Program-made: the position numbers and the translations under genes
In this document: one piece after another, positions 12,041-25,693 of the stretch
How the letters are laid out: every line of letters starts with the position of its first letter
How positions within the stretch are numbered: position 1 is the first letter of the stretch
Assembly: GCA_002221725.1 (NCBI GenBank)
Contig: NJFT01000199.1
Span: 1 to 64,000 of the forward strand
DNA from: Scedosporium boydii
Taxonomy: Eukaryota > Ascomycota > Sordariomycetes > Microascales > Microascaceae
DNA length: 64,000 bases
Direction: 5' to 3'
Notes under the pieces: generated by a model
Database searches by the model: none
Told to the model about the DNA's origin: nothing
Seen by the model: the letters and a program-made list of their open reading frames with translations, nothing else

Positions 12041-12689
12041 ATATTAGTTATATATTTAAATTATTATATTTTAATTTCTATTATAATATTATATAAAATT
12101 ATATAATAGAGAAGCTCTTCGTTTTTAAATAGAGTAGATTCTTAAACCTTAATTAAAAGTATATTTTTTTTATTATATTATTAAACTAGTTTAATTATAT
12201 TTTTAATAAGAATATAATAATACTATTTTTTATTCTTTTTATATTTTTTAATATAATTAAGAAGCTTTTTAAGAGGAAAAAAGAATAAATAATAAAGTTA
12301 GTAAAAAGCTTATTTATTAAACCCTTAATAGCCTATTAGTAAAGTAAATACTATAATTATTAGTAAAATTATTATTTATAGATAGCTAACTTCTATTAAT
12401 TTAAAAGCCTTTACTTCTCTTATAACTTTAGTTAAATATTAACTAAAATAATAAAATAGTAAAGAGGCTAAAAATAACCTAGTTATATATTTATAATAGT
12501 TATATTAAAAGTTATATAATAGTTTTAGTATTTAAAGAAAAAAATAAAACTTCTTATAAAAAATTAAGATAGTAAGTTATAGTTACTAATATTATAAGTT
12601 TAGTAAAGAAGATTATAGGACGCTAAACCTACTAACTATAGCCTACTTAATTAGTAATTAATTTATTATTTAGTCTAATAGTTATATTA
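12041..12689. other. AT-rich sequence without recognised feature
   Basis: About 650 bp of RIP-like AT-rich sequence lies between the pogo element and a family-A LTR. I find no readable frame or matching repeat. It is the continuation of the pre-insertion flank of the pogo element. Confidence 0.4.
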
Positions 12690-13187
12690 TAATTTATATA
12701 GTAACTTATTAATATATTAAGTAAATATAATTAATATTTAAAATATAATATTATAATTTATATACTAGCTTATTAATATATTAAATCAGTATAGCTAATA
12801 TATAAAGTATAAGAGCCTATTATAAAGTAAATAAAATAATTAAATAGTATTTATAAAATATTAATAAAAAATATATATTTAAATATAAAAATATAGCTAT
12901 ATTTATATTAAGTACTAAAAAGTCTAAGAAAATAAATTAGATATATAAGATAAACTATAGTTTATATAAATATTTTCCTTTTTAAGTTCTTTAAAAAAAC
13001 TAATACTTATTTTAAGTTAGTCTTTATTTAAACTAATAAAACTTATAAATTAGTCCTACCTAAAACTACTTAGAACTAACTATTAATTTAGGTCAGTCCT
13101 CTTCTTACTAGTCCTAGTTCTTTTATAGATTATCTTTTTCTACTATACTTAATTATTTTAAATCTTTAAAATAGTTAGCTTATAATA
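12690..13187 (-). repeat. Degenerate family-A LTR (A3)
   Basis: The stretch aligns with the A1 LTR (6235-6728), including the shared GAT-AAACTATAGTTTATAT segment near 12950-12970 and the end GCTTATAATA. It has a partial tandem duplication near 12670-12770, with TTATTAATATATTAA present twice. No partner LTR is evident, so it may be a solo LTR. Edges are approximate. Confidence 0.55.
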
Positions 13188-14376
13188 TAATACCTCTCCT
13201 CTTTTAATCTTTATTTTTAAAAATTTATAAATAGACTTTTTATTTCTTTATATATATTAGTTCTTTCTTTATTATATAATTTAGCTATAATATTATCTTA
13301 ATTAATATATTAAATTATATATTAAAATACTATTTTAATAACTTTATTTTAATTTAGAAAGTTTATAAAATTAAAACTTTAATTTAATATATTTTTATAG
13401 AAAGCTAAGAAAAAGAAAATATATTATATTATTATTATTATAAAGTAAAAATAATATATTTATTTATAATAAATTATTTTTATTATAAGAAATATATTTA
13501 TTAGAAAAAGTTATATAGTAATAACTTTATTATATTTATTTATAAATCCTTTTTATTTAATTTTCTAGCTTTTACTAATATTTTTCTTAATTATTTACTT
13601 TCTTTTTATTATCTATTAAATAAAAGAAAACTTTTCTAAAATAGAAAATAACTTAATTAAAGTCTTTACTAATATATTCTACTTATAAAAAGAAAGAAAT
13701 CGTTTAAAATAAAAAAAATATTATATTATTTTATTATAAAGTTTAAAGTTTAGAGGAAAGTAAAGAAGTAGAGAAGGTTATACTAGCTATTTAGTAAGTA
13801 ATAAAAAATATATAATTATTTAATACTTTTAAAGTAATAAATTAAAAATTAGTTTTAAATTTTTTACTAATAAATTTATAAGGATATACTATATATAGCT
13901 CGAGGAAAGACTAGTATTACTAAGAAGTATATAGTTTTCAAAAGTTAATTGATAATTAAAACTTTAACTTACTTCTTAGAATGACTTGTCTGCTGCGAGA
14001 AACGCCTTTTATCTCCGACCGCGCTCCGACCAGGCTCCGCAGCTAAGTCATCTGACGGCAAGTCTCGTACTACAGTGCGCTCTCGCTTATACCTTACAAA
14101 ATTTTAAATTTCTTTAAATACTTTTAATAAAATATAATAAGAAATTACTAGCTCTTTATTAAATATTTAATAAACTTTTAAATATTAATATTATATTTAT
14201 ATTTTTTTATTTAATTAAATATTTAATTATTTTATTATTATCTATTAAGTTTTAAATTTTTTTAATTTTAAAAATATCTTTTTTTATTATAATTTTAATA
14301 AATTCTTTTATAAATATATTTTTATATATTAGTTTAAATAATATAATATAAAAAACTAAATTAACTTTTTTAATAT
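13188..14376. other. AT-rich tract with a small unmutated GC island at 13980-14095
   Basis: Most of this tract is extremely AT-rich with nothing recognisable. At about 13980-14095 the sequence becomes GC-balanced for roughly 115 bp (GCGAGAAACGCC, CCGACCGCGCTCCGACC) and contains CpG sites that RIP would have removed. I do not recognise that island; it may be a unique host remnant or the end of an unknown insertion. Confidence 0.4.
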
Positions 14377-14873
14377 TATATTAGTATATAAGGCGACTGG
14401 CGCCGGCGCCGCTATATTACTAATTAGTAACGTTACTAAAAGCTCGATATACTATATATCTAAACCTCACTTATACATAAAAGGATAATGGCCCCCTATT
14501 TTTTATAGACTAGTTCTTAGAAAAGGTAGCATAGTATAGAAGTAGGTAAAGGACAGTATTATAGTTAGGAGCAATTAGTTATTTCCTATTAGCTAGAGCG
14601 TTATTATAGTAGATGTTCTTTACTATTCTTTTTTTAATATTACTTCTTTTCCTATCTTTACATTTCTCTTCTCTTCTTTAGATGTAATATCTTATAATAT
14701 AGATTCTAACTGATTATCTACTTCTCGATGTCCTACTTGACTATTAGACTATTCTGACAACTATTGGGCCATTTCTTCTTTGCGGTGTAGCTCTCAGCTA
14801 CTCCTGATTATTTTCTTGAGTAGGTAGTATAGTCTTGTTTATGTTGTTGGTTGTGCTACCCGGCTCTGATAAA
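14377..14873 (+). repeat. Solo LTR, family B, with target duplication ATAT
   Basis: This LTR of 497 bp runs from TATATTAGTA to CTGATAAA. It is flanked exactly by ATAT (14373-14376 and 14874-14877). There is no polypurine tract or primer site beside it, so it is a solo LTR left by recombination between two LTRs. This copy helps fix the family-B LTR ends as TATGTTGG...CCGACAAA. Confidence 0.85.
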
Positions 14874-16700
14874 ATATTAAATAAATTAAGTTTATAATTA
14901 ATTTTTAAAACTTTATATTTAATAATAAATAATTTAAGCTTTTTATAATCTAGTTTATTATTTAATTATTTAATTTTAATTTAAAGATTTCTAATTTTAA
15001 GTTTTTATTAAAATAACTAAACTTTACTTTCTTTTTTAAAAGTTAATTTTATAATATTATTTTAATCTATATATTATTTATTTTTTTAATAAATTATTTA
15101 TATAATTTTTTTATCTTATTTATTATTAATATAGCTTATTTTAATTAAATTTTAACTTTTATTAATTTAAATATTATTTATAATTTAATATTATGGTTAA
15201 TATAAAATAAAACTATATTAATACTTTTTAATATATTAATATTATAAGTTTTTTAAATTAAAAATAATAATAATATTTAATTATCTTATTTTTAATTAAT
15301 ATAATATTATAAATATATTTTTAATATTTAATTTACTTATTTAACTTATTCTTATATTTAAAATAATATATTATAAAAAGCTTATAATTAATTTTATTTC
15401 ATTTAAAAAACTTTATTAAAATTATAAAGTAAATATATTTCTTCTATTTAAATTAATTTTTTTAAATAGATTATAATTTATTATTATAATTTATAAAAAT
15501 AATTTAGTAAATTATAATATTTTTATTAATTTATTATAAAATATAAAATATTTATATTTAATAAATATATTTATTATTATTATAATATTATTATAAATAA
15601 CTTTTATAATAAAGTTTTTAAATAATAATAATTTAATAATAAAATTAATAATAATCTTTACTATAATATCTTTAATATTAATATAAATTATAATTTTTTA
15701 TATTTTTTATATAAAAAACTTTTATTTTTTATATATTATTAATATTATTTTATAATTTTTTCTATATTTTCTTTTAAATTTAAAATATAATAGTTTTATT
15801 AAACTTTTTTCTTAACTTTAATAATATTTAAATACTTATTAAATATTAATTTATAAATTCTTTTAATAAGTTTTTAATATATTTTTTTAAAATAAAGATT
15901 TTATTCTTTTTTTTTAAAATTATTTATTATATTATAGATCATAATATTATATTAATTTATTAAAGTCTTTTTATTTATAGCTCTATAAAAGCTTATTAAT
16001 TTAATTAATATTATTTATAATTTAATAGCTAACTATAATTTATTATAAACTTTTCTTTTTATTTTAATATAATATTATTTATTTTTTTTAAATATTTTTT
16101 AAAAGTAATTAAAATATCTATTAAAAGTATTTACTTATTTATTTTTTTTTAATATATATAATTTTAAAATTATATTTCAATAACTTTTTAATTTATTATA
16201 TTTATTAGTAATAAAGTATTTTAATTATTATAAACTTTATAAAGTTTTTATAATTTAAATATATTATAATAAAATATTTAATTTATATTAAATAATATCT
16301 TTACTTTTTAAATACTTTAATAATAACCATTAGTTCTTTATTATATATTTTATAATATAACTTTAGTTTATTAAGCTTTTTAAATATAAATATTATTATT
16401 AAATATATTTTATTATTAATATTTTATTATTTTAATTATAGTTTTTAAATTATAATTTAAGATATTTATTTTTAATTTAAAAAATTTATTAAAATCTATT
16501 TAATAAAAGATAAACTATTTATATACTATTTATTTAACTTTTTAAAATATTTTTTATTTTTCTAGTTTTTATTTAAATAATTTATTTTTTTAAAAAATTT
16601 ATAAATAATTATATTTTAATATTATATTTTTTTAAAAATCTTTAATAAATTTTAATAAATTTTAAAAATTTTTTAATTTTATAATATTAATTAATATTTA

Positions 16701-16960
16701 TATAACAGGCTGCGCCGCGTATGTAGCTTCGGCAAGAGCCCAAGTCGACCGCCACGCCGGTGCCGCTACACCGGTGCCACGGTAACGGTTCGGGCATAGG
16801 CTAACTGGCGCCCTGAATAGTAGTATTACAGTAATAGTACTAATGTATATATCTTCTCCGACCCCTTTTCGATTGATCTCCTTTTCTCTTCTTCCTCTCT
16901 ATTGAAACCTTCCTATATATAGGCCTCTGTTAAGTAGTACTACTTCGTAGAACTTTTACA
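16701..16960 (+). repeat. Solo LTR, family D, with target duplication ATTTA
   Basis: This 260-bp block matches 60100-60359. It begins TATAACAGGCTGCGCC (RIP form of TGTAACGGGC...) and ends CTTTTACA. The 5-bp direct repeat ATTTA lies on each side (16696-16700 and 16961-16965), which is typical for many Gypsy and Copia elements. It stands out as GC-rich inside A2, so it inserted after most of the mutation of A2. Confidence 0.85.
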
Positions 16961-17906
16961 ATTTACTATTTTAAAATAGTTTTTACTTTTTTCTTTTATA
17001 TTTAAATATTTTTTAATTAGATTATATATTTAAAAAAAATCTACTTACTATTTATAAAATTTATATTTAGTAAATTCTATTAATAAATTTACTTTTTATA
17101 ATTTTTATAAAATTTTATATATATATTTCTAATATTTTTTAAAGATATTAAAATAAATAAAAATATCATTAAAATATTTTTATAAGATATAGTTAATTAT
17201 AGTTTAGAAGTTTATAAATATATTTATAAATTTAAAAAATATAATTAAATATTTAAAATACTTAAAGTATATTTTAAAAATAATTTTTTATTTATTATTT
17301 TCTTTAATATAAACTTAGTTATATATTTTATTTAAATCTAAAATTATAAATTATAATATGTTTTAAAATCTATTTTATAATTTTAAAATAAATAATAGTA
17401 GATATTAGTTTTTAATAATACTATTATTATATTATTAATAATTTATTATATTTTTAGCTGTTTTAAATTATATAATTTTAATATAAATAAAATAAAATAT
17501 TTTATTAGTAAAATTAAAGGTTTAATATATATTTTTTTAATACTTTTTTTATATATATTTTTAATACTTTTTATTATATTTTATTAAAGTTATAAATAAA
17601 TATAAATTTAAATTATATACTTTTTTTAAAAATATTTTATAATTATATTAGCTATATTTTAATAATCTAGTTTCTAATTTTTTAATAAATATTTTACTAT
17701 ATTTTTAATATTTTCTTAATATTTACTTTATTATCTTTTTTTATAAAAGTAAAATTTTAAAACTTATAAAAGCTTTTATTATATATATTAATTTATACTT
17801 TTTTCTTTTTAGTAAATAATTTAAATATTTTATAATAAGTATTTTAAAATATATTATTATTTTAAAAACTTTTAATTTATTTAAAAGTAGTTTTTTTAAT
17901 TAATAT

Positions 17907-18903
17907 TAAAATAAAGTAGTATAGCCTACTCGCACATCGCAAGAAAAAGAAAATAGTTTAGTTAATAGTTTATAATATTTCCTATAAGAAGCTATTATAG
18001 AACCCCTAATAGGAATAGACAGTTATCGAAACTATTAATTAATAGGAATAGAGCTAGATTAGAAAGAAGAAGGTCTCTAAATAGGGAGAGATTAAAGAAT
18101 TATGTTAGTATCTAAAAGAGTATTCTATAATATATATTAAGTTAAAATAAGTAGTAGGATATTACTAATGATGAGGACTAAATAGAACTAGGTAAAAAAA
18201 GTTAATTAAATTAAAGGAAAAATTAATAATAATTATTAAAAACTTAAAGAAAATAATCTTTTTTTATCTAATAAGAAGGAAGAAAAGAAAAGAAATAACT
18301 ATATTCTATCCTCCTAAGTAAGGAAGAAAGTTCTTTTACTATTACTCTTCTACCTTATATAAAAACTAAACTCTCCTTATACTAAGATAGGGAAAGAGGT
18401 AACTATAATAGAATTAGTATAGTTCTCTTATGGGCTACAGGGCAGGGCAGAAGAACTTTCTTCCTTACCTAAGGGGGCAGAGCATAATTATTTCTTTTCT
18501 TTTCTTCCTTCTTATCAGATAGAGGAAGATTATCTCCTTCAAGTTCTTTATCATTATTAGTTCTTTCTTTAATTTAATTAACTTCTTTTACCTAGTTCTA
18601 TCTAGTCCTCATTATTAGTAACGTCCTGCTACTTGTTCCGGCTTAACATATATTACAGGGTACTCCTTTAGGCACTGACATGATTCTTCAACCTCTCCCT
18701 ATTTGGAGGCCTTCTTCTTTCTAATCTAGCTTTATTCCCATTGATTAATAGTTCCGATAACTGTCTATTTCTGTTAGGGGTTCTATAGTAGCTTCTTATA
18801 GAAAATACTATAAACTATTAACTGAACTATTTTCTTTTTCTTATAATATGTAGGTAGGCTATACTACTTTATTTTAATATTAGTTACCTTATTTTCTATC
18901 TTA
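17907..18903 (-). repeat. 3' LTR of element C, interrupted by an inverted LTR
   Basis: The outer LTR (17907-18382 plus 18881-18903) matches the 5' LTR at 42270-42768. It is broken 23 bp before its end by a second C LTR in opposite orientation. A polypurine tract follows at about 18905-18920 (AAGGGGAGAAA on the minus strand), marking it as the 3' LTR. Confidence 0.8.
18383..18876 (+). repeat. Solo C LTR inserted in inverted orientation inside a C LTR
   Basis: This 494-bp LTR begins TAAGATAGGG and ends ACTTTATTTTA, the reverse orientation of its host LTR. The target duplication is ATAC on the left (18379-18382) and ATAT on the right (18877-18880), differing by one C-to-T change. With the host LTR it forms a near-palindrome with arms of about 470 bp. 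This arm is less mutated than the outer one. Confidence 0.8.
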
Positions 18904-19316
18904 TTTCTCCCCTTAAGTTTTTACTTTATATCTAAAGTAAGAACTTAAAGTACTTAGAATATATAAAAGATAGTAGCTTCTATCTTTTAATATTAAGATC
19001 TTATTAATTAATTAGAGATATTTTTTTATATTATAATAGCTCTCTTCTAAAATATTTAAAAAAATATTTTATATACTCTATTTATAAATATTAAATATCT
19101 TAATCTAGTAGGTTATTTATTATTACTTTTAGTTATCTTAAAGGTATTTAATAAACTTAGTCTTTTTAAAAGTATTCTTTTATTTTAAAAACTCTTTAAT
19201 CTTAAGCTCTTTCTTTTATAAAGTATATACTTATAATTATTAGTTTTAATTAAGGGAGCTTTAGGATTTAGTAGAGCTCCTTATATTTTATTAAGTTACC
19301 TTTAAAGTAAAGCTAT

Positions 19317-19811
19317 TAAAACAGAGTAGTGCAGCCTACTTATATATCGTAAGAAAAAGAAAATAGTTCGGTTAATGGTTTGTAGTATTTCCTATAAGAA
19401 GCTGCTGCAGAACCCCTGACAGGAATGGACAGTCATCGGAACTGTTAATCAATGGGAATAGAGCTAGATTAAAAAGAAGAAGGCCTCCAAATAGGGGGAG
19501 GTTGAAGAATTATATCAGTGCCCAAAGGAGCACCCTATAATATATGTCAAGCCGAAACAAGTAGTAGGACATCATCAATGATGAGGACTAGATAGAACTA
19601 GGTAAAAGAAGTCAATTAAATTAAAGAAAGAACTAATAATGATAAAGAACTTAAAGAGGATAATCTTCCTCTATCCCTAAGAAAGAAGAAAAGAAAAGAA
19701 ATAACTATACCCTGCCTCCCTGGGCAAGGAAGAAAGTTCTTCCGCTGCCGCTCTTCCATTCCATACGAGAACTGAACCCTCCTCTCACCAGTTACCTTAT
19801 TCCCTGTCTTA
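19317..19811 (-). repeat. Solo C LTR in the 3' internal region of element C
   Basis: This 495-bp C LTR has the same orientation as element C. The flanks are CTAT (19313-19316) and CTAC (19812-19815), a 4-bp duplication with one transition. There is no primer site or polypurine tract directly beside it, so it is a later solo insertion. It is much less mutated than the element's own LTRs (it keeps CTGCTGCAGAACCCC, for example). Confidence 0.75.
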
Positions 19812-22500
19812 CTACTTATAAAGCTTTTTAATTTAAAAGCTTCTTTTTTAATTCTTTAAAGTAGAAATAGTAATAGTAGTAGTAGGGTATTAACCTTAGC
19901 CTTCTCTACTAGTTTAAGCTTTACTATAGAGGTATTTAGTATCTAAGGAGGATAGGAGCTTATTTTTATAAGCTACTAAGATATAGTTATTATTAAGGTT
20001 TTATTAGGAGAGCTCTTTTATTTAATATCTTTATAAAACTAGGGCTCCTACTTTATTAGCTAGCTAGATATATTAATTAGTTTCTATTTTTTCTTAATAG
20101 TAGAACTTAGTTAATTAATAGGTTTAGAAGCTAGTAAGTTCTTAAAGCTACTTTTTACTAAAGAATAGATAATTAAAGAATATAGCTAGCTTAAAATATT
20201 ACTTAGAGCTACTATTTTATAGAGGTTATAATTTATAACCTATTTTTTATTACTTTTTACTAGCTTAATTCTTTCTAATCTAATTATCCTTTTAAGTTCT
20301 AAGTCCTCTACTATTTATAGTCTATCTCTTCTTTTAATTATCTACTTAGTAAGTTCCTAGATCTCTCTTCTTAACTCCTCCTTTTTAAGTACTACTACTT
20401 TTACTTTCTTAGCTTTATTCTTAAAGTTAAACTTTATCTTATACTATATAAAGTATCTTCTATTAATCTTAGTTTATAATAAGCTACTAGGCTTTCTAAA
20501 AGTAAGAAGAAAGAATAGGTTTAGAGGAATATTAATAAGATTATTAAAGAAAGTATAAATTAACTTTCTTAGCTAATTAATAAGTTATTAGAATTTTCTC
20601 CTCACTCTCTCCTTAGTTATATAGCTCTCTTTTAACTAGCTCCTAACTTTATAAGTATTAACTTAGCCTCTTCTAGTTACTTATTTCTTATACTTTAAGT
20701 AAAAAAAGGAGAATATATTTAAGATATATAGGGGGCTATATTTCTATAAACTCTAGGGATACTATAGAGGAACTATAAATAAGAATTACTTTTAAGTACC
20801 TTACTATTTTAAGGTCTTTTCCTATATTTTTATAATAATATCTTTTCTTCTTAGTTTATTATTATTATAAGTATCTTAATAGTATAGCTTACTATTTTAA
20901 TCATCTTAAATTCTAAGAGTTTAGTATTTATTTAAGTTATAATAGAAAGTAAAGATATAAAATTACTTATTTCCTTTTTAAAATATTTCTCTAGTCTAGT
21001 TATAGTTAAAAAGTCTCTTTTTATAGTTAATTAATTATTTTAGAGACTACTTAAGATCTTCTTTACTAAGGAAATAATATAAAGTATAGATAGTAATATT
21101 AGGTAGCCTTAAAGTAATAAAAGCTAGCCCTATTATTACTTCTTCCCTAATTAGCTATCTTTTCTTTACTAATTATTTATCTAAAGAATATAGATTATTA
21201 ATAAAAGTTTAGAAGAGTATTTTCTAAATTCCTTCTAATTATACTCCTTTTTTAATATTAGTATATTTTTATTAATTAAAAAAGTTAAGTTTCTCTCGGA
21301 GGGGCCTCTTCCTCTTCTTTAAGTAAATAGTAACTAAGAGAAGATTTATAGGAATATAGTTAACTTATCTTAAGAAAATATTAGAGTATATTAGTATAAA
21401 GAGTTTATACTACTCTAAGAGTAGAAGATATAAGAAATAGACTTCTATTAAATAATTAAGGAGTTTAATATATAATAGTATTATTTCTTTAAGTAAAGGC
21501 TTTAATAAAGAAAAGAAGAAGAAGAAGAGTAAAAAAAAAGAGGTGTAAGAAAATAGTAGTATATAGATAGGGTAAGAGTAGAAGAAGATTATTTTTAGAA
21601 AAAAGAGAAAGAGAAAAAGAGAATAGAAAAAGAGGATAAAGGGAGAGACTTAGAGGATAATAGGAAGATAGTAGGGTAATTATTAGAGGTATTTATAATA
21701 TAATTTATATCTTTATCTTATTTCTTTAATTAGACTTATACTTTTTCCTATTCTATAATTTCTTATAGTTAAGTAGTAAATATAAGACTAAATTATAGCT
21801 AACTTCTTCTTATTTTTCTATTTACTACTAATTAGAACTACTCCTCCTATTAGAACTTTTCTAAGAGCTTAATAGTTCTTCTTAGCTCCTTTTCTCTATT
21901 TAACTATTCTTTTTCTTTATCTTATTATCTTTTAGCTTTAATATATTCTTCTATTTACTAATAATAATAGCTTAGTCCTAGGCTAAAGACTTAAGAAGCT
22001 AAAGGCTCTTACTTAAAGATAACTTCTTAGGAGAATTTAATCTAAAAACTAGATTTTCTTTTATTAAATATCTTATTTAAATACTAGATTCTAAGATTTA
22101 GTAATCTAAGCTAGACCTAGTTACTAATATAAGTCTTATATTTTTCCTCTAGTATTTAGTATTAAGGGATTAAGGACTAATTAATTAACTAGTTTCTAAC
22201 TTTATAAAGTTATCTATATTTAAGAAATATCTAATTTAACTCTCTAAGAGTAGGTAATTAATTATAAGATTATTAAGGTATATAGTTTAAAAAGTATATC
22301 TACTAACTTTTTTAACTACTTATTAAAGTCTAATACTTTTATTAAAGTAGCTTTTATAACTATTAATAAATAAAGTATTTTTAAAGGTATCTATAAAGTA
22401 TATAACTACATTTTTATCCTTAAGGTTATTAGCTTTCCTTATAGTATTTTTATAGAATAACTTTTTAAATACTAAGCTAATTATATAAAAGGACTTATAG
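19812..22500 (-). mobile_element. 3' extra module of element C (degenerate)
   Basis: This is internal sequence of C beyond pol. On the minus strand, near 20520-20580, it aligns with the sense ORF of B: both give a FxxNLINIPLN-like peptide. RIP has left no open frame. The upper end is cut by the B insertion and continues at 34257. Confidence 0.55.
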
Positions 22501-22998
22501 TTTGTCGGAGCCGGGCAGTACAACCAACAATACAAACAAGACTATGCCGCCCACTCAAGAGAATAATCAGGAGTAGCTGAGAGCCACACCGCAAAGAAGA
22601 AATAGTCCAATGGTTGTCGGAATGGTCTGATGGTCAAGTAGGATGTCGAGAAGTAGATGATCAGTCGGAATCTACATCGTAGGACATCATATTTAAAGAA
22701 GAGAAGAGAAATGTAAAGATAGGAAAAGAAGTAATATTAAGAAAAGAATAGTAAAGAACGTCTACTACAATAACGCTCTAGCTAATAGGAAATAACTAAT
22801 TACTTCTAATCGCGATACTGTCCTTCGCCTGCTTCTATGCTGTCCTTGCCTTGTCTAAGAACTAGTCTATGAAAAATAGGGGGCTATTATCCTTTTATAT
22901 ATAAGTAAGGTTTAGATATATAGCACATCGGGCTTCCGGTGGCGGCGCCGATTAGCAATGTGGCGGCGCCACCGCTAGTCGCCCTATATACTAATATA
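22501..22998 (-). repeat. 3' LTR of element B
   Basis: This 498-bp LTR reads TATATTAG...CTCCGACAAA on the minus strand. A TATA-like box lies within it at about 22888-22903 (complement of CCTTTTATATATAAG). The polypurine tract adjoins at 22999-23010. Confidence 0.88.
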
Positions 22999-23010
22999 TC
23001 CTTCCCTCTA
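22999..23010 (-). other. Polypurine tract of element B
   Basis: The minus strand reads TAGAGGGAAGGA directly before the 3' LTR, as expected for the plus-strand DNA primer. The same tract precedes the LTR at 794. Confidence 0.75.
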
Positions 23011-23479
23011 AATTTTGCCTTAGGCAAAATTTACTAAAAAGAAAAGGAAAACAATAAAGGAAACTTAATAATAGTAGAACATCGAAGAAAAAATAGTAAA
23101 CTGTAACACCTTTCTTAAGAATTAACTATAATAAAATAACTAATTAATTAGTTACCTTGCTTTCTTAGTAGCTTATATCTCTCTTAAGCCCTTCCCTTAA
23201 GTCCTACCTATACTAATTCTATAAATATATTTATTATAGTAGGAGTAAAGACCTCTCCTATCTCCTAGTTATGGAATTTTTACTACTTGTAATCTAGTAT
23301 CTATAGTAGTAATCTTTAGTAGTTAGAGGCTAGTTAAGATTGGGGCTATCCCCTAATCTTTTGAGATCTATAGGATGGGGGCCGCTCCTTAGTTCTTTGT
23401 AACTAGTGAGATAGAGGTTGGGAGGGTGGTTTAAGAGACTTTGGTAGGGCTCCTAGAGTTTGCCTCCTCTTCTTTACTG

Positions 23480-25690
23480 TCGATGGTGCCTTCTTGTAGC
23501 TTGCTAAATAAACTAGATGATCTAAGGGAGGCTTGTATATTAGGGATTGAGAAGGTTTTGCTAACTTAGAGGGCTTTAATAGTGTAGGGTTATAATATAG
23601 GGGTTTACTCTTCTTATAAGCTTCTAGGCTAAATGTAAAAGGCTTGGGTGTATTAATAGGTAGAGGCGGTTAGTTAGTAGGGGTGCTAAATCCCTTAAAA
23701 GGAACTACTGCTTTTAATAGTGTCTTTAGTAGGAAGAGCTTAGCAGGCTTGGCAGGGATAGGGTGCTTTGGAGGGGGGGCTAAAGAATAGGACTCCTACT
23801 AGTCTGTCTTAAGGAAGAATAAGAAAGGCTACTATACCGCTCCCCTATCTATAGTAACTTAATATAGGTTATATACTTACTAAGCGTTATTTAAGTTAGG
23901 TAATATTAACTTCCTAGCCTTGAAGCTAGGAGCTAGTAGGAAAGCTTTAATTTGTTTCTTAATAAGAAGAGGTATATCCTAGCTTTTTAATACTCTTCTT
24001 AACCTCTCTAGGTGTCCTACTTAGTTTCTAACTATCTTAGTGTCCTTTCTTAACTCCTCTAGGACTAGCTTAGATGCATCGAAGTTTTCTTCCTATAAGA
24101 ACTTCTATTTACTTACTCTGGCCTTTAGTATACTATCTAGTAGCTTAATAGTTAGGGGGTAGAAGGGGTTAAGGGGGATATTAATTAGGTTACTAAAGAA
24201 GTTATAGATAGTAGCTCTCTAAAAATTAACTAACTTATCTAATTGCTTATTCTTTATTATATAGTCTATCTTATTAAGTGTCTAGTTACTTACCCTATAA
24301 GCAGAGCACTATTAGTAGGATAGATTATAGATATAGGAAATAGTCGATGGGGGTTAGAAGAAGTTAAAGACATTAGTAATAGCTAGGAAGCTACATTCCT
24401 AAATGCCCTATACTGTCTGGGTAGGATAGATAGTAATGAATTTATCTGACTTTCCCTCTTTTCTCCTCTATACAGCTTATACTTTAATACTGATTGTAAT
24501 CTTAGTATCCTGTTTCTTATAAAGGATATCATATAGGTACAACTCTTCCGCCTCCTCATCCTAGATTATTATTGTCTAGTAGGCTAGCTTGTTAAAGTAT
24601 AGGTAAGTTACTATATACTGTATATGCTATATTCCTTTGCTACTTACTTATAGGGCTTAGTAAGGCCTCTCCCTTCTTCCCTTCTTTATAGTGAACTTAA
24701 TACTAGCTATATAGGAAGGGTTATCTAGATAGAGCTAGTAGTATAATAGGATTATAGTGATATTAGATAGCTCTAAAATTACTAAAATAAACTTAATATT
24801 TAATTTATCTTAGTTTAGCTAGGCCCTCCATACCAGGGTCTTATTAAGAGAGTATAAGTAATTAACAATCTTGATAAAGCTAAGTTTATACCTTCTATTT
24901 TCCTAAGCTAGTTATTTAACTAAATAATACTTTTACTAGTATAGGAAGTTAATCTATTCTAAAATAGTCTTTTCTCCCTTTCTTAGTTAATATTAGATAT
25001 ACTTTTAAACTTATAGGATTTAAATAGGGTAGATAAGGATATTGTAGTCAGTACCTTATACTAGAGGAGATATAGCTATAGACTATTTAGGGAACTTATC
25101 TAACTTCTGCTTAACTACCCTCTAAGGTAGTATAGTAATTAAGGGCTAATTAATTAGTAGGTTTCTACGCTAGTAGGCGGAATCGAGGTTGTTTTGTAGA
25201 GTAAGGGGTTATATTAAAGTGAAGATTATTAGTATATAAGGTATTAGTTAAGGAAGGTGCTTTTCTTTCTTTACTAGTAATCTAAATAGTTAATTAGGGA
25301 ATGTTAAATTTGATAAGATAGCTGGTTGTAGTAAGGAGAGGGGGGAATGTTGTTTAGGAAGAGGAGGAAGGGTGTTTTTATAGATGTCTAAAATAGTAGT
25401 AGATTATTTGAGTTTAATAATTTATTTTACTGTCTTCGTTTAGGGAATTATTGCTATCTTTAGGCTTTCCTTTGTAGGCCCTATTTCCTTATAATCAGGA
25501 ATGCTAGCGGCTATAACTACTAGTTTCAGATAGTTACTTTGTTTATAACCTATTCTATTCTAACTTTTCTTCCTTCCCTCTAAATTATTAAACTTAATTA
25601 TTCTAGTAAATATAAAGGGACTTAGAAAAGCTATTTCCCTTCTATAACTCTTCCCTCTCTTTTTCTATAGTAATTATCCTAATATTAGCA
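23480..25690 (-). pseudogene. Sense ORF of the extra 3' module of element B
   Basis: On the minus strand, one frame reads as protein if TAG and TAA are taken as mutated Gln codons. Examples are SYRREIAFLSPFIFTRIIKF, LVVIAASIPDYKEIGPTKES, FFSNLINIPLNPFYPLTIKL, and then ASKLVLEELRKDTKIVRN. The lower part is Pro/Lys-rich. I recognise no family. Charge pattern and coiled stretches would fit a Gag-like or structural protein, but that is speculation. A diverged homolog exists in element C (about 19900-21700). It begins within a few bases of the antisense ORF start, so the two are divergent. Confidence 0.5.
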
Positions 25691-25693
25691 CGA

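Noticed and set aside
22323..22535. Minus-strand open frame of 70 aa
   Set aside because: It crosses the junction between element C and the 3' LTR of B, so it is a chance fusion.
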